Made by a program: the position numbers and the translations under genes. The notes under the pieces were generated by a model. That model did not search any database. It saw nothing but the letters and a program-made list of their open reading frames with translations, and was not told the origin of the DNA. A DNA stretch of 25,315 bases, from the NCBI GenBank assembly GCA_964389285.1, contig CAYMCZ010000016.1:1-25315 (forward strand), given 5' to 3'. Origin of the DNA: Alectryocaccobium sp964389285 (GTDB taxonomy: Bacteria > Bacillota > Clostridia > Lachnospirales > Lachnospiraceae). Of the stretch, positions 15,654 to 25,080 are shown one piece after another; the stretch's first letter is position 1; every line of letters starts with the position of its first letter.

Positions 15654-16862
15654 TCAATCCGTTACGCAGTGCTTACCCGCAACCGCTCCGCTGCTCCACG
15701 CCCACTGCAGATTATATCCGCCGCAGCTGCCGTCCGCATCCGTCATTTCTCCGGTGAAATACAACCCCGGACAGCTGATTGCTTCCATGTTTTCGGAAAG
15801 GCTTTCAAGACCAATTCCTCCCTGAGATACCTGAGCTCTCGCAAATCCCGTATGCCCGGATATCGGAAGCTGAAAAGACTTAAGAAAATGAGCTGATTTC
15901 TCCGCCGCCATATCATCCTGAAAAGAAAGTCCTGTTTTATAAATAAAAAAGTCCGCAAGTCTTTCGGGTATAAGCCCCATCAGCACAAGTTTTAAGGATT
16001 TAAAATGCGTCCGGGCATGCTGTCGCTCAATATATTTTATTATCTCATCTTTACCGTATTCCGGCAGAAAATCGATAAGCAAATCAGTCTTTTTGTTTTC
16101 GTGCAGGGCTTTTACGGCAAATCTGCTGATTTCAAAGACCGGAATACCCGAAATGCCGTAATTGGTGAGCTGCAGCTCGCCATAAGCTTCCTCTCGAAAT
16201 TCATTTTCGACATAAAGATTTATTTTACCTTTGCATCTGACACCGGCCCATTTTGAAAGCCCTTTTATGCCGGCGGTAAGCGGTACAAGCGCCGGCAGAT
16301 AATCATAGAGTTTTATCCCGAATATCAAGGCGGTCTTTTTGGGCAGTTCAAATATTTCTTCATTGACGTGTGCGGCAGTACCGCATGAGACAATCACCGA
16401 ATCCGCGTCATAATTCCACCCTTCAGTGTGCACGACAAATCTGAACTTTTCTCTTTTGCTTAAAGAGATTCCGACTGCCTTTGAATTTGTTTTGATTTTT
16501 ATTTTCAGGCGTTCGGCTTCATATAAGAGCAATTCCGCTACATTTAAGGCGGAGTCCGTAACCGGATATACCCAGCCGTCCCGTTCTTTTGTATCAACGC
16601 CGATTTCTTTGAAAAACGACAGCGTATCCGTAACCGTAAATTTTTCAAGTACGGTCCTGACTTTTTCCGGAGAACCGCTCCTTACGGATGATTCGCTGAA
16701 ATTCAAATTTGTAAGATTACACCTGCCGTTGCCTGTCATCAGAAGCTTTTTAAGCGGTTTGGGGTTTCGTTCCAAAACCGTAACCTGCGCGCCGCCGTAC
16801 GAGGCCCAAATGGCAGCCATTATTCCTGAAGCTCCCGCTCCGATAATCACGATTTTTTTCAT
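15654..16862 (-). CDS. HI0933/BaiN-like NAD(P)/FAD-dependent oxidoreductase
   Basis: Flavoprotein of 402 residues, the normal length for the HI0933-like family. The FAD-binding motif GAGASG is at 8-13, followed by the family hallmark LLMTGNGRCNLTNL near 40-53. The C-terminus has GEMTDADGSCGGYNLQWAWSSG, which closes the FAD site. Some relatives (BaiN) take part in bile-acid 7-dehydroxylation and others are housekeeping proteins of unknown substrate; the sequence alone does not tell which applies, and no other bai gene is present. AGGAG is five bases before the ATG, and the gap from the lyase-like gene is eight bases. Confidence 0.92.
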   Translation of the reverse strand: MKKIVIIGAGASGIMAAIWASYGGAQVTVLERNPKPLKKLLMTGNGRCNLTNLNFSESSVRSGSPEKVRTVLEKFTVTDTLSFFKEIGVDTKERDGWVYPVTDSALNVAELLLYEAERLKIKIKTNSKAVGISLSKREKFRFVVHTEGWNYDADSVIVSCGTAAHVNEEIFELPKKTALIFGIKLYDYLPALVPLTAGIKGLSKWAGVRCKGKINLYVENEFREEAYGELQLTNYGISGIPVFEISRFAVKALHENKKTDLLIDFLPEYGKDEIIKYIERQHARTHFKSLKLVLMGLIPERLADFFIYKTGLSFQDDMAAEKSAHFLKSFQLPISGHTGFARAQVSQGGIGLESLSENMEAISCPGLYFTGEMTDADGSCGGYNLQWAWSSGAVAGKHCVTD

Positions 16863-16870
16863 TTGAACTC

Positions 16871-18181
16871 CTAAGCATTTCCGAGTTGTTCTTCACTTAT
16901 AAGCCCGGCTTCCAGAAATTTCTGCACTGTCATCATTATCCCGAATTTTGCATGCTCCCATGTCAGCCCTCCCTGAAAAAACACAGTATAAGGAGGCTTT
17001 ATCGGACCGTCGGCACTTAATTCGATCGAAGATCCCTGCACAAAGGCTCCTGCCGCCATGATAACGTCGCAGTCATAACCCGGCATGGACCAGGGCTCGG
17101 GCGTGACAAAAGAATCCACCGGAGCGGCAGACTGTATGCCTTTGCAGAATTCCATGATTCCCTCAGGCCTGTAGAAGGTAACAGCCTGAATTATGTCAGT
17201 ACGCTTCTCTTTTGAGTCGGGCAAAACGTCAAAACCTAATTTTTCATAAATATTTGCCGCAAATATCGCTCCTTTTAAAGCCGACGCGGTAACTTTAGGG
17301 GAGAGAAAGAAGCCCTGATAAAAGAGCTGGTTGAAGCCGAGTGATGCGCCGACCTCTTTTTTCAGCCCCGGGGCGCTCAGACGACAGGCGGCGTTTGCCA
17401 CACATTCGGCAGTTCCCGCTATGTAACCTCCGGCCGGCGCAAGACCGCCGCCGGGGTTTTTTATCAGCGAACCGACAACCATGTCCGCGCCGACATCAGA
17501 GGGCTCCATGATTTCGACAAATTCACCGTAGCAGTTGTCCACCATGCATATAAGGTCTTCTTTTACGCTTTTTACAAATGATATTAGTTCTCCTATCTGC
17601 CTCACTGAAAACGAAGGCCTGCTCTGATATCCTTTTGAGCGCTGTATGGTGACGAGTTTTGTTTTTTCATTGATGGTTTTACGGATGTTTTCGTAGTCGA
17701 AACTGCCGCCTTTCAGGAGCTCTACCTGCCTGTAACTGATCCCGTATTCGGCGAGAGAACCTCTTGACGGTCTGATGCCTATGACTTCCTCAAGGGTATC
17801 ATACGGCTTTCCGCATGGAGAAAGCAGCTCGTCACCGGGTTTAAGGTTGCCGAGGAGGGCTATCTGCAAAGCATGTGTGCCGCATGAAATCTGCGGCCTA
17901 ACAAGAGCGTCCTGTGTGTGAAATACATTTGCATATACCTCTTCGAGCGTATCGCGGCCGATATCGTTGTAACCGTAACCGTTTGAGGCATAGAGACAGG
18001 CTTCGCTTACTTTAGAGCGCCGCATTGCCTGCAAAACTTTAATCTGGTTGTATTCGGCTGTTGAATCTATCTCGCTAAAGCGTTCTTTCAGATTTTCGCA
18101 GACTTTCTCTCCAAACATATATACCGCATCCGAAATACCCGCTTCTTTATATAAATGCTTTACTTCATTCAGTAATCCCAT
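16871..18181 (-). CDS. Methionine gamma-lyase-family PLP protein (aluminium-resistance family)
   Basis: Fold-type I PLP-dependent protein of 436 residues, in the family called methionine gamma-lyase-like or aluminium-resistance protein (YnbB in Bacillus). The Schiff-base lysine is expected at 241 in GSLIKNPGGG, and the cofactor-ring aspartate at 215 in MVDNCYGE. RPQISCGTHALQIALLG (95-111) fits the phosphate-binding region. The actual substrate of this branch is not established, so a true methionine gamma-lyase activity is inference. It follows miaA as TGAGATG, one base after the stop, so translation is probably coupled. The hfq gene found between these two in many Clostridia and Bacilli is absent here. 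Confidence 0.92.
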   Translation of the reverse strand: MGLLNEVKHLYKEAGISDAVYMFGEKVCENLKERFSEIDSTAEYNQIKVLQAMRRSKVSEACLYASNGYGYNDIGRDTLEEVYANVFHTQDALVRPQISCGTHALQIALLGNLKPGDELLSPCGKPYDTLEEVIGIRPSRGSLAEYGISYRQVELLKGGSFDYENIRKTINEKTKLVTIQRSKGYQSRPSFSVRQIGELISFVKSVKEDLICMVDNCYGEFVEIMEPSDVGADMVVGSLIKNPGGGLAPAGGYIAGTAECVANAACRLSAPGLKKEVGASLGFNQLFYQGFFLSPKVTASALKGAIFAANIYEKLGFDVLPDSKEKRTDIIQAVTFYRPEGIMEFCKGIQSAAPVDSFVTPEPWSMPGYDCDVIMAAGAFVQGSSIELSADGPIKPPYTVFFQGGLTWEHAKFGIMMTVQKFLEAGLISEEQLGNA

Positions 18182-18182
18182 C

Positions 18183-19133
18183 TCAATCCTCTGCCGTTAT
18201 TCGCCGCCACTCCTTAATCATGGCTTCAACTATTTTTTCGTTACTGTTATCAAACGCCTGTCTTTCAAACCATATCGCGTCACTCTCGCGTTTAAACCAT
18301 GTTACCTGCCGCTTCGCAAAATGCCGGGTATCGCGTTTGATCATTTCAATCGCTTCTTTAAGAGATATCCTGCCTTCGAAATAAGGGAAAAATTCTCTGT
18401 ATCCTATCCCTTTCATGGAGATATGATCTGCCGTAAGGCCTCTGTTATATAAACCGCGCACCTCATCTTCCAAACCTTCCGAGATCATCTCATCTACACG
18501 CTCGTTTATCCTTTTGTATAAAAGCTCTCTGTCGTCATTTAAAACGAAATATCCGTATTTATAAGGAGAGATTTTATTTTTTTGTTCTGAATTATGTCCC
18601 GAAATCATTTTCCCTGTTTCGTCATAAAACTCCAGCGCTCTTATAACTCTTTTTATGTTGTTGGGATGTATGCTTTCAGCGGCATCGGGATCTTTTTCTT
18701 TTAATAGTTCATGAAGGGTTTCAGGACCTTTTATCCGGGCAATTTCGGCATATTCTCCCCGAAGCGTCATTACATGTCCCGTTTCGGTGAAATCAATGTC
18801 TTTAATAACGGCCTGAATATAAAACCCCGTGCCTCCGGTTATAACAGGGATCATTCCTTTTGAGTAAATATCATTCATGGCGGCTTTTGCCATTTGCTGA
18901 AACTTTACCACATGGAAATCCTCCTCCGGCTCCAGTACGTCTATCAGATAATGCGGTATGCCGCGTCTGTCTTTTTCGGGAATCTTTGCGGAGCCGATAT
19001 CCATGCCTTTATACACCTGCATCGAATCCGCCGATACTATAGCTCCGTTCAGCCTTTCGGCCAGAGATAATGATATCTCGGTTTTTCCGACGGATGTAGG
19101 TCCGGCTATGACTATACATTGCTTTTTATTCAT
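18183..19133 (-). CDS. miaA: tRNA dimethylallyltransferase MiaA
   Basis: Adds a dimethylallyl group to N6 of A37 in tRNAs that read codons beginning with U, giving i6A. The 316-residue protein has the P-loop GPTSVGKT at 11-18, ADSMQVYKGMDIGSAK, the GGTGFYIQAV substrate segment, and near the C-terminus the basic RHFAKRQVTWFKRE motif. Length is normal. The ribosome site is weak (GAGAA, about eight bases upstream). It sits 16 bases after mutL. MiaB, encoded at the front of the same cluster, uses its product. Confidence 0.96.
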   Translation of the reverse strand: MNKKQCIVIAGPTSVGKTEISLSLAERLNGAIVSADSMQVYKGMDIGSAKIPEKDRRGIPHYLIDVLEPEEDFHVVKFQQMAKAAMNDIYSKGMIPVITGGTGFYIQAVIKDIDFTETGHVMTLRGEYAEIARIKGPETLHELLKEKDPDAAESIHPNNIKRVIRALEFYDETGKMISGHNSEQKNKISPYKYGYFVLNDDRELLYKRINERVDEMISEGLEDEVRGLYNRGLTADHISMKGIGYREFFPYFEGRISLKEAIEMIKRDTRHFAKRQVTWFKRESDAIWFERQAFDNSNEKIVEAMIKEWRRITAED

Positions 19134-19149
19134 AAATATTTTCTCGATA

Positions 19150-20955
19150 TTACAGTATTCTTTTGAATCTCCGATCCAGCTCGTTATGCGTCAGTGAAAT
19201 CATGGTCGGCCGGCCGTGAGGACAATGATACGGATCTTCTAATTTAAAAAGCTCGTTTACAAGAATCTTAGCGTCTTCTGCCGTAAAGCGCATATTTGCT
19301 TTGACCGCGCTTTTGCATGATCTGAGCGCTATCCTTTCCGAAATTACGTTCGGCTCTCCTGCTTTCGGTTCTTCGAGATTATTCAATATCTCGTAAAACA
19401 GGTCGTTAACATCAACACCGTAAAAATCCGACGGCACCGCGGTTATCTTAAAATCATTTCCGCCGAATTCTTCCAACTCAAAGCCGAAAGCCTCGAATTC
19501 TTTTAAGTTTTCCCGTAAAACATCTGCCTGTGAAGGCGGCGGTGAAATAATCACGGCAGGCATCAGCATCTGAGAATATATTTTCTGCTCTTTCAGAGAC
19601 TTCATTAATTTCTCATAAAACACCTTTTCATGAGCGGCATGCTGATCGATAATGTATAATACTTCGTCTGCTTCCACCATAAAAAATGTTTCGAAAACCT
19701 GTCCGATTACTTTGTAATATATCTTTTTTGAAGCGGCTTCGGCGGATCTGTCAAATAAGTTATACTGTTTTTCTTCTTTTACTTTGGGAATATCCTGTTT
19801 GGATGTTCTTCTGCTGTATTCAAAAGGTTCCGGCGCCTGTTTTTTTTCGGGTTTGGGCTCTTCAGGCTGTTTTTTTACGTCTATTACAGACTTATCGGCA
19901 ACGGGAGTATTTACAACGATTTTTTTATTATCAACCGTTTTGGGAACGATCTGAGGTACGGTTCTGTTTTCAAGCAGTGCTGTCTTTAAATGTTCAAATA
20001 TATGTTTATAAATCTCTTCCTGATCCGAAAACCTCAGCTCCAGTTTTGCGGGATGGACGTTTACGTCCACCTTGGTTTTATCGATATCCAGATTCAGAAC
20101 CACAAAAGGAAATCTGTGCTGCATAAGGCTTCCCGCGTAAGCGTCTTCCACTGCCTTTGCGATAATCCTGCTTTTTACATATCTCCCGTTTACGAAATAT
20201 ATCTCAAAACTTCTGGTGTTTCTGGCAGCTTCGGGCTTACCCAGATATCCGCTTATACGCATTAACGAAGTTGTAATGTCTATCGGAAAAAGCTGTTTCG
20301 CGGCATCTTTTCCGTAAATCTGGTATACTGCGTCTTTCAGGTCGCCGCTTCCGGTTGTATAGAGTCTGGTCTTTCCGTTTGTAATGTATTTAAAAGAAAT
20401 CTCGGGATGTGACAGCGCCAGCTGTTCCACATAAGCGGTTATGGCATTTTGTTCCGAAACCGCTGATTTTAAAAACGCGGCTCTTGCAGGTGTATTATAA
20501 AACAGATGCCTCATTATAACCGTTGTTCCGTAAGGAGCCCCAATTTCTTCAAAACTGACTTCAAATCCGCCTTCTATAATGTATCTGACACCCGTTACCA
20601 GTTCTCTGGTTCTTGTAATCATCTCGACTTTAGAGACGGCGGAAATGCTGGATAAAGCCTCTCCCCTGAATCCGAGCGAAGAAATCCTGATAAGATCATT
20701 AATCGACCTCAGCTTGCTCGTCGCATGCCTTAAGAATGCTGTTTTTACCTGATCCGCGGGTATTCCGCAGCCGTTATCGGTTATTCTGATGAAATCAATT
20801 CCGCCGTTTTTGATTTCGATCGTTATACCGTCCGCTCCCGAATCTATTGCATTTTCGATAAGCTCTTTGGCAACCGATGCGGGACGCTCCACAACCTCAC
20901 CGGCCGCAATTTTATCTATTGTATTCTGATCGAGAATTTCAATGTTTTTTTCCAT
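19150..20955 (-). CDS. mutL: DNA mismatch repair protein MutL (endonuclease type)
   Basis: Mismatch-repair ATPase and, in most bacteria lacking MutH, the nicking endonuclease. The N-terminal GHKL ATPase is complete: E31LIENAIDSGA with catalytic E34, DNGCGI (60-65) and GFRGEAL (95-101). The C-terminal domain has DQHAAHEKVFYE (437-448), SCKSAVKAN (546-554) and CPHGRPT (578-584), the metal-binding set of endonuclease-type MutL. The linker (about 335-410) is rich in K, E and P. It ends in QYNLF (397-401), a possible sliding-clamp-binding motif. AGGGA is eight bases before the ATG. It follows mutS by 18 bases. Confidence 0.96.
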   Translation of the reverse strand: MEKNIEILDQNTIDKIAAGEVVERPASVAKELIENAIDSGADGITIEIKNGGIDFIRITDNGCGIPADQVKTAFLRHATSKLRSINDLIRISSLGFRGEALSSISAVSKVEMITRTRELVTGVRYIIEGGFEVSFEEIGAPYGTTVIMRHLFYNTPARAAFLKSAVSEQNAITAYVEQLALSHPEISFKYITNGKTRLYTTGSGDLKDAVYQIYGKDAAKQLFPIDITTSLMRISGYLGKPEAARNTRSFEIYFVNGRYVKSRIIAKAVEDAYAGSLMQHRFPFVVLNLDIDKTKVDVNVHPAKLELRFSDQEEIYKHIFEHLKTALLENRTVPQIVPKTVDNKKIVVNTPVADKSVIDVKKQPEEPKPEKKQAPEPFEYSRRTSKQDIPKVKEEKQYNLFDRSAEAASKKIYYKVIGQVFETFFMVEADEVLYIIDQHAAHEKVFYEKLMKSLKEQKIYSQMLMPAVIISPPPSQADVLRENLKEFEAFGFELEEFGGNDFKITAVPSDFYGVDVNDLFYEILNNLEEPKAGEPNVISERIALRSCKSAVKANMRFTAEDAKILVNELFKLEDPYHCPHGRPTMISLTHNELDRRFKRIL

Positions 20956-20973
20956 AACAAATATCCCTGAATA

Positions 20974-23607
20974 TTATTTTTCCAGTTTTTTCTGAAGATC
21001 GTATAAGATATTTAAGGCTTCTATCGGCGTGATGTTTGCCAGCTCCAGTTTTCTGATCTCATCAGTAACTTCTTTTGAGCCCGGATCATCAAAAAGAGAC
21101 ATCTGACGGTATTCATTCAAAGAGAAATCAAAGGCATCATTTGAAGCACTCTTGCTTTGAGCGATATCTTTTACTTTCGCGGCTATATCCGCATCCAGAA
21201 GCTGTCCGACAAGCTCCTTTGCGCGTTTCAGAACCGTGTCCGGTACGCCTGCCAGCTTCGCTACCTGAATACCGTAGCTTTTATCGGCGCCGCCCGGAAT
21301 TATTTTTCTTAAAAATACTATATCATCGTTTTTTTCTTTAACGGCAATACAAAAATTCTGCACCCCGTCCAAAGTTCCTTCGAGTTCGGTAAGTTCATGA
21401 TAATGAGTGGCAAACAGGGTTTTTGCTCCTATAATTTTTTTATCGGCTATATATTCGGTCACTGCACAGGCAATCGAAAGCCCGTCAAATGTGCTTGTCC
21501 CCCTGCCTATTTCATCCAGTATCAGAAGACTGTCCGCGGTCGCGTTCCTCAGGATATTGGCAACTTCCGTCATCTCAACCATAAAAGTACTTTGCCCGCT
21601 TGCGAGATCGTCGGAGGCTCCGACTCTTGTAAATATTCTGTCACATATTCCTATATTCGCATACGAAGCAGGCACAAATGATCCCATTTGGGCCATAAGT
21701 ACTATAAGTGCGTTCTGCCTCATGTATGTTGATTTGCCGGCCATGTTCGGACCCGTAATGATGGCTACTCTTTTATTATCACCGTCCAGATATGTGTCGT
21801 TTGGTATAAACATATCGTTCGGAATAGTCTTTTCAACAACCGGATGCCGTCCGTCTTTTATCTCGATTATACCATCCGTATTCAATATCGGCCGCACGTA
21901 TTTGTTTTTAACCGCGGCATACGACAAAGAAGCAAGGGCGTCCGTCTTTGCTATAAGAGCCGCGCATTTTTGGATCCTGGCTATATTGGAAGCAAGGGTG
22001 TCTCTTATTTCACAGAAAAGATCGTATTCAAGCGAAATAAGCTTATCTTCTGCTCCGAGCACCGTATCTTCAAGCTCTTTGAGTTCGGGCGTCGTATAAC
22101 GTTCCGCGTTTGTAAGGGTCTGCTTTCTTGTATAGTCTTCAGGCACAAGATGTTGAAAAGAATTAGTAACTTCCAGATAATAACCGAAAACACGGTTATA
22201 TTTTATTTTAAGCGTCTTTATGCCCGTTCTGACACGTTCTCTTTCTTCTAATTCGGAAAGCCACTGTTTGCCCTTGTTTTTGGCTTCTTTATATTCGTCA
22301 ACCCTTTCATTGAATCCGGCCTTGATTATATTGCCTTCACGCACCTGGACAGGTGCTTCTTCATTGATCGCGGCATCGAGCAGTTCATAAATATCGCTGC
22401 AAGGGTCTATCGAATCACAGATGGTTTTTAATTCCGCCGAAGAGAATCCTGAAAGGAGCTGTTTAATGTGCGGAATCATGAAAAGAGAGGTCTTAAAGGC
22501 TATCAGATCTCTCGGATTTGCCGAACGGTTGGCAATCTTTCCCACAAGACGTTCCAGATCATAGATACTGTTCAAATATTCACGAATCTCATCCCTGTCC
22601 ATCTGATGAAGGTTTAATTCCTCAACAGCGTCAAGTCTGCCGTTTATTTCATCTATATCGGTAAGCGGCTGCTCGGCGTAACTTCTGAGGAGCCTTGCGC
22701 CCATGGCCGTACCGGTATTATCCAGTATCCAGATCAAAGAGCCTTTTTTCTTTTTATCGCGCAAGGTTTCAAACAGCTCCAGATTTCGGCGCGTAAAGCT
22801 GTCCAGGAGCATGTATTTCCCGGAAATATATGGTGTAAGGACATTCATCTGCTCCAGATTGGATTTCTGAGTTTCATACAGATACGCAAACAGGGCTCCG
22901 GCAGCCGCCGTCCCGCACGGGAAATCAGATAATCCGAGCCCTGCCAGCGTACTGCTCTTAAACTGTTCAAGCAGGATTTTAGTACATGAATCTTCATCAA
23001 AATAAAAATCCGGAAGCGTCGCAAAATTGAGATTCAGTCTTTCTGAAATAAGTATTTCATCTATATTTCCCATAAGAAGCGTGGCGTTGCAGATAATCTC
23101 CGCCGGTGAAAACTTTAATATCTCATCGACTGCAGATTCTTTTTTGGAAATATCCGTGACAACACATCTGCCGGTCGAAATGTCGGCAAACGCAAGGCCG
23201 TAATCGCTGCCTATCATAGCCGCGCAGCAGATATAATTATTTCTGCTCTCATCAAGGCTGTCCTTGTCCATAATGGTGCCGGGTGTTACTATGCGCACCA
23301 CTTCACGTTTTACTATGCCTTTTGTGGTCTTCGGATCCTCTACCTGCTCACATACCGCTACTTTGTAGCCCTTATCCACAAGGCGTTTAATATACGTATC
23401 AGCAGCATGATGAGGCACACCGCACATGGGAGCTCTCTCTTCAAGTCCGCATTCTCTTCCTGTAAGAGTTAATTCCAGTTCCCGTGAAGCAAGCAGCGCA
23501 TCATCAAAAAACATCTCATAAAAATCACCAAGCCTGTAAAAGACTATCGTATCTTTATACTGTTCTTTCGTCTGCATATACTGTTTCATCATAGGTGACA
23601 GTGACAA
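20974..23607 (-). CDS. mutS: DNA mismatch repair protein MutS
   Basis: Recognises base mismatches and recruits MutL. From this start the protein has 877 residues, normal for MutS1. The mismatch-reading motif FYE is at 29-31 in RLGDFYEMF, Walker A GPNMAGKST at 619-627 and Walker B LLILDEIGRGTS with D698-E699; a sliding-clamp motif QMSLF is at 835-839 near the C-terminus. The longest frame starts with GTG at 23631 and overlaps miaB by 20 bases. The TTG at 23607 is preferred because GGAGG (23619-23615) lies seven bases upstream and the protein then begins MSLSPMMKQY as in the family. The ribosome site lies within the last codons of miaB. Confidence 0.95.
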   Translation of the reverse strand: MSLSPMMKQYMQTKEQYKDTIVFYRLGDFYEMFFDDALLASRELELTLTGRECGLEERAPMCGVPHHAADTYIKRLVDKGYKVAVCEQVEDPKTTKGIVKREVVRIVTPGTIMDKDSLDESRNNYICCAAMIGSDYGLAFADISTGRCVVTDISKKESAVDEILKFSPAEIICNATLLMGNIDEILISERLNLNFATLPDFYFDEDSCTKILLEQFKSSTLAGLGLSDFPCGTAAAGALFAYLYETQKSNLEQMNVLTPYISGKYMLLDSFTRRNLELFETLRDKKKKGSLIWILDNTGTAMGARLLRSYAEQPLTDIDEINGRLDAVEELNLHQMDRDEIREYLNSIYDLERLVGKIANRSANPRDLIAFKTSLFMIPHIKQLLSGFSSAELKTICDSIDPCSDIYELLDAAINEEAPVQVREGNIIKAGFNERVDEYKEAKNKGKQWLSELEERERVRTGIKTLKIKYNRVFGYYLEVTNSFQHLVPEDYTRKQTLTNAERYTTPELKELEDTVLGAEDKLISLEYDLFCEIRDTLASNIARIQKCAALIAKTDALASLSYAAVKNKYVRPILNTDGIIEIKDGRHPVVEKTIPNDMFIPNDTYLDGDNKRVAIITGPNMAGKSTYMRQNALIVLMAQMGSFVPASYANIGICDRIFTRVGASDDLASGQSTFMVEMTEVANILRNATADSLLILDEIGRGTSTFDGLSIACAVTEYIADKKIIGAKTLFATHYHELTELEGTLDGVQNFCIAVKEKNDDIVFLRKIIPGGADKSYGIQVAKLAGVPDTVLKRAKELVGQLLDADIAAKVKDIAQSKSASNDAFDFSLNEYRQMSLFDDPGSKEVTDEIRKLELANITPIEALNILYDLQKKLEK

Positions 23608-23611
23608 TTTT

Positions 23612-25045
23612 TTACCTCCGGGCGGGCTCACCCATATAATAAAAGCCCTTGCATTCTTTTAAATATACCGGAATAATGCTTCCGATCATGGAAGCGTCTC
23701 CGGAAAAATGAACAGTCAGATTGTTTGCAAGACGGCCGCTCACAAGCTGCGGGTCCTGCTGATTAAGCGACTCCACCAAAACCGGCAGAGTCTGTCCTTC
23801 AAATCTGGCGCATCTTGCGCGGGCGCGTTCCTGCACCAGGGACAAAAGCCTGTCAAATCTGGTTTTTACAATTTCGTCAGGTACCTGCTCAGGGTTTTTT
23901 GCAGCGGGCGTACCTGTCCTTTTTGAATATATAAAAGTGAAAGCGCTGTCAAATCCGACTTTGTCAACCACGTCAAGCGTATCGGCAAAATCTTCTTCCG
24001 TCTCCTGTGGAAATCCGACTATTATATCCGTTGTAAGTGAGATATCCGGCATTTTTGTTCTGATCTTTCCGACAAGTTCCATATATTTTTCCTTGTCGTA
24101 TTTTCTGTTCATCTTTTGAAGGATACGGCTGCTTCCGGACTGCAGCGGCAGATGCAGATGCGGACAGATCTTCTCCTCGGATGCCATTACTTCTATCAGT
24201 TCATCCGAAAGATCCTTAGGATGAGAGGTCATAAATCTTATTCTCTCAACACCTTTTATTTTACATATCCGCTTAAGCAGTTCGGCAAATGAAATCTCCG
24301 TCTCCGTGTTTTTGCCGTATGAATTTACATTCTGTCCGAGAAGCATAACTTCTTTTACACCGTCAGAAGCAAGAGATTCAATTTCGTTGATTATATCTTC
24401 GGATTTTCTGCTGCGTTCCCTGCCTCTGACAAAAGGTACTATACAGTAGCTGCAAAAGTTATCGCAGCCGTACATGATATTGACTCCGGACTTGAATTTA
24501 TATGTCCTGTCTGTCGGCAGTTTTTCCACTATTTCAGTCGTTTCTTTTAAAACTTCGATGACCATGGAATCGCTTTGCAGGCTTTTATATAATAATTCCG
24601 CGAGTTTATATACATTATGCGTCCCGAAAATCAGGTTTACGTGCCGATGGCTGCTTTTTATCTTTTCAACCACTTCATCTTCCTGCATCATGCAGCCGCA
24701 AAGCGCTATTATCATTTCAGGATTGGCCTTTTTCAGTGTACTAAGATGCCCTAACCTGCCGTAAACTCTTATATTGGCATTTTCGCGCACCGTACAGGTG
24801 TTATACAATACAAAATCCGCATCCTCGGAATCCGCTTTTGTATAACCAATCTCTTCTAAAATACCTCTCAGCTTTTCCGAATCCCTTGCGTTCATCTGAC
24901 AGCCGAAAGTTTCGACATCATAAGTTAATCTTCTGCCCTTTTCGAGTATTTTTCCGGAAATGATCTCCCGGCATTTATCCATGTAAAAATATTGACGATG
25001 CGGCTCTTTGTCCGGCGCCATATTTTCTTCAAAAAAACCATTCAT
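23612..25045 (-). CDS. miaB: tRNA-2-methylthio-N6-dimethylallyladenosine synthase MiaB
   Basis: Radical-SAM methylthiotransferase that turns i6A37 into ms2i6A37 in tRNA. The N-terminal domain has its three cluster cysteines, C49 (TFGCQMNARDSEK), C84 (NTCTVRENA) and C118 (GCMMQ). The radical-SAM site CDNFCSYC supplies C194, C198 and C201. The last 70 residues fit a TRAM RNA-binding domain. About 40 extra residues precede the conserved core, common in Clostridia. GGAG at 25059-25056 is ten bases before this ATG. A nearer ATG forms ATG-TAA, overlapping the chosen start. It is the first gene of the cluster, behind a candidate promoter. Confidence 0.96.
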   Translation of the reverse strand: MNGFFEENMAPDKEPHRQYFYMDKCREIISGKILEKGRRLTYDVETFGCQMNARDSEKLRGILEEIGYTKADSEDADFVLYNTCTVRENANIRVYGRLGHLSTLKKANPEMIIALCGCMMQEDEVVEKIKSSHRHVNLIFGTHNVYKLAELLYKSLQSDSMVIEVLKETTEIVEKLPTDRTYKFKSGVNIMYGCDNFCSYCIVPFVRGRERSRKSEDIINEIESLASDGVKEVMLLGQNVNSYGKNTETEISFAELLKRICKIKGVERIRFMTSHPKDLSDELIEVMASEEKICPHLHLPLQSGSSRILQKMNRKYDKEKYMELVGKIRTKMPDISLTTDIIVGFPQETEEDFADTLDVVDKVGFDSAFTFIYSKRTGTPAAKNPEQVPDEIVKTRFDRLLSLVQERARARCARFEGQTLPVLVESLNQQDPQLVSGRLANNLTVHFSGDASMIGSIIPVYLKECKGFYYMGEPARR

Positions 25046-25080
25046 TACATGAGTTCTCCATAAGACATTATTGACTTATA

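Noticed and set aside
15654..16862. Bile-acid (bai) pathway gene
   Set aside because: Similarity to BaiN is at family level only and no other bai gene is present, so a bile-acid role is not supported.
21407..22099. 230-residue open frame on the plus strand opposite mutS
   Set aside because: It is antisense to the conserved MutS ATPase region, has no ribosome site that I can see and no recognisable motif. Stop-free antisense frames are expected opposite a long conserved gene.
23608..23631. Eight extra N-terminal residues on MutS from a GTG start
   Set aside because: This start overlaps miaB and would place the GGAGG ribosome site inside the MutS coding region. The TTG seven bases after GGAGG fits better.
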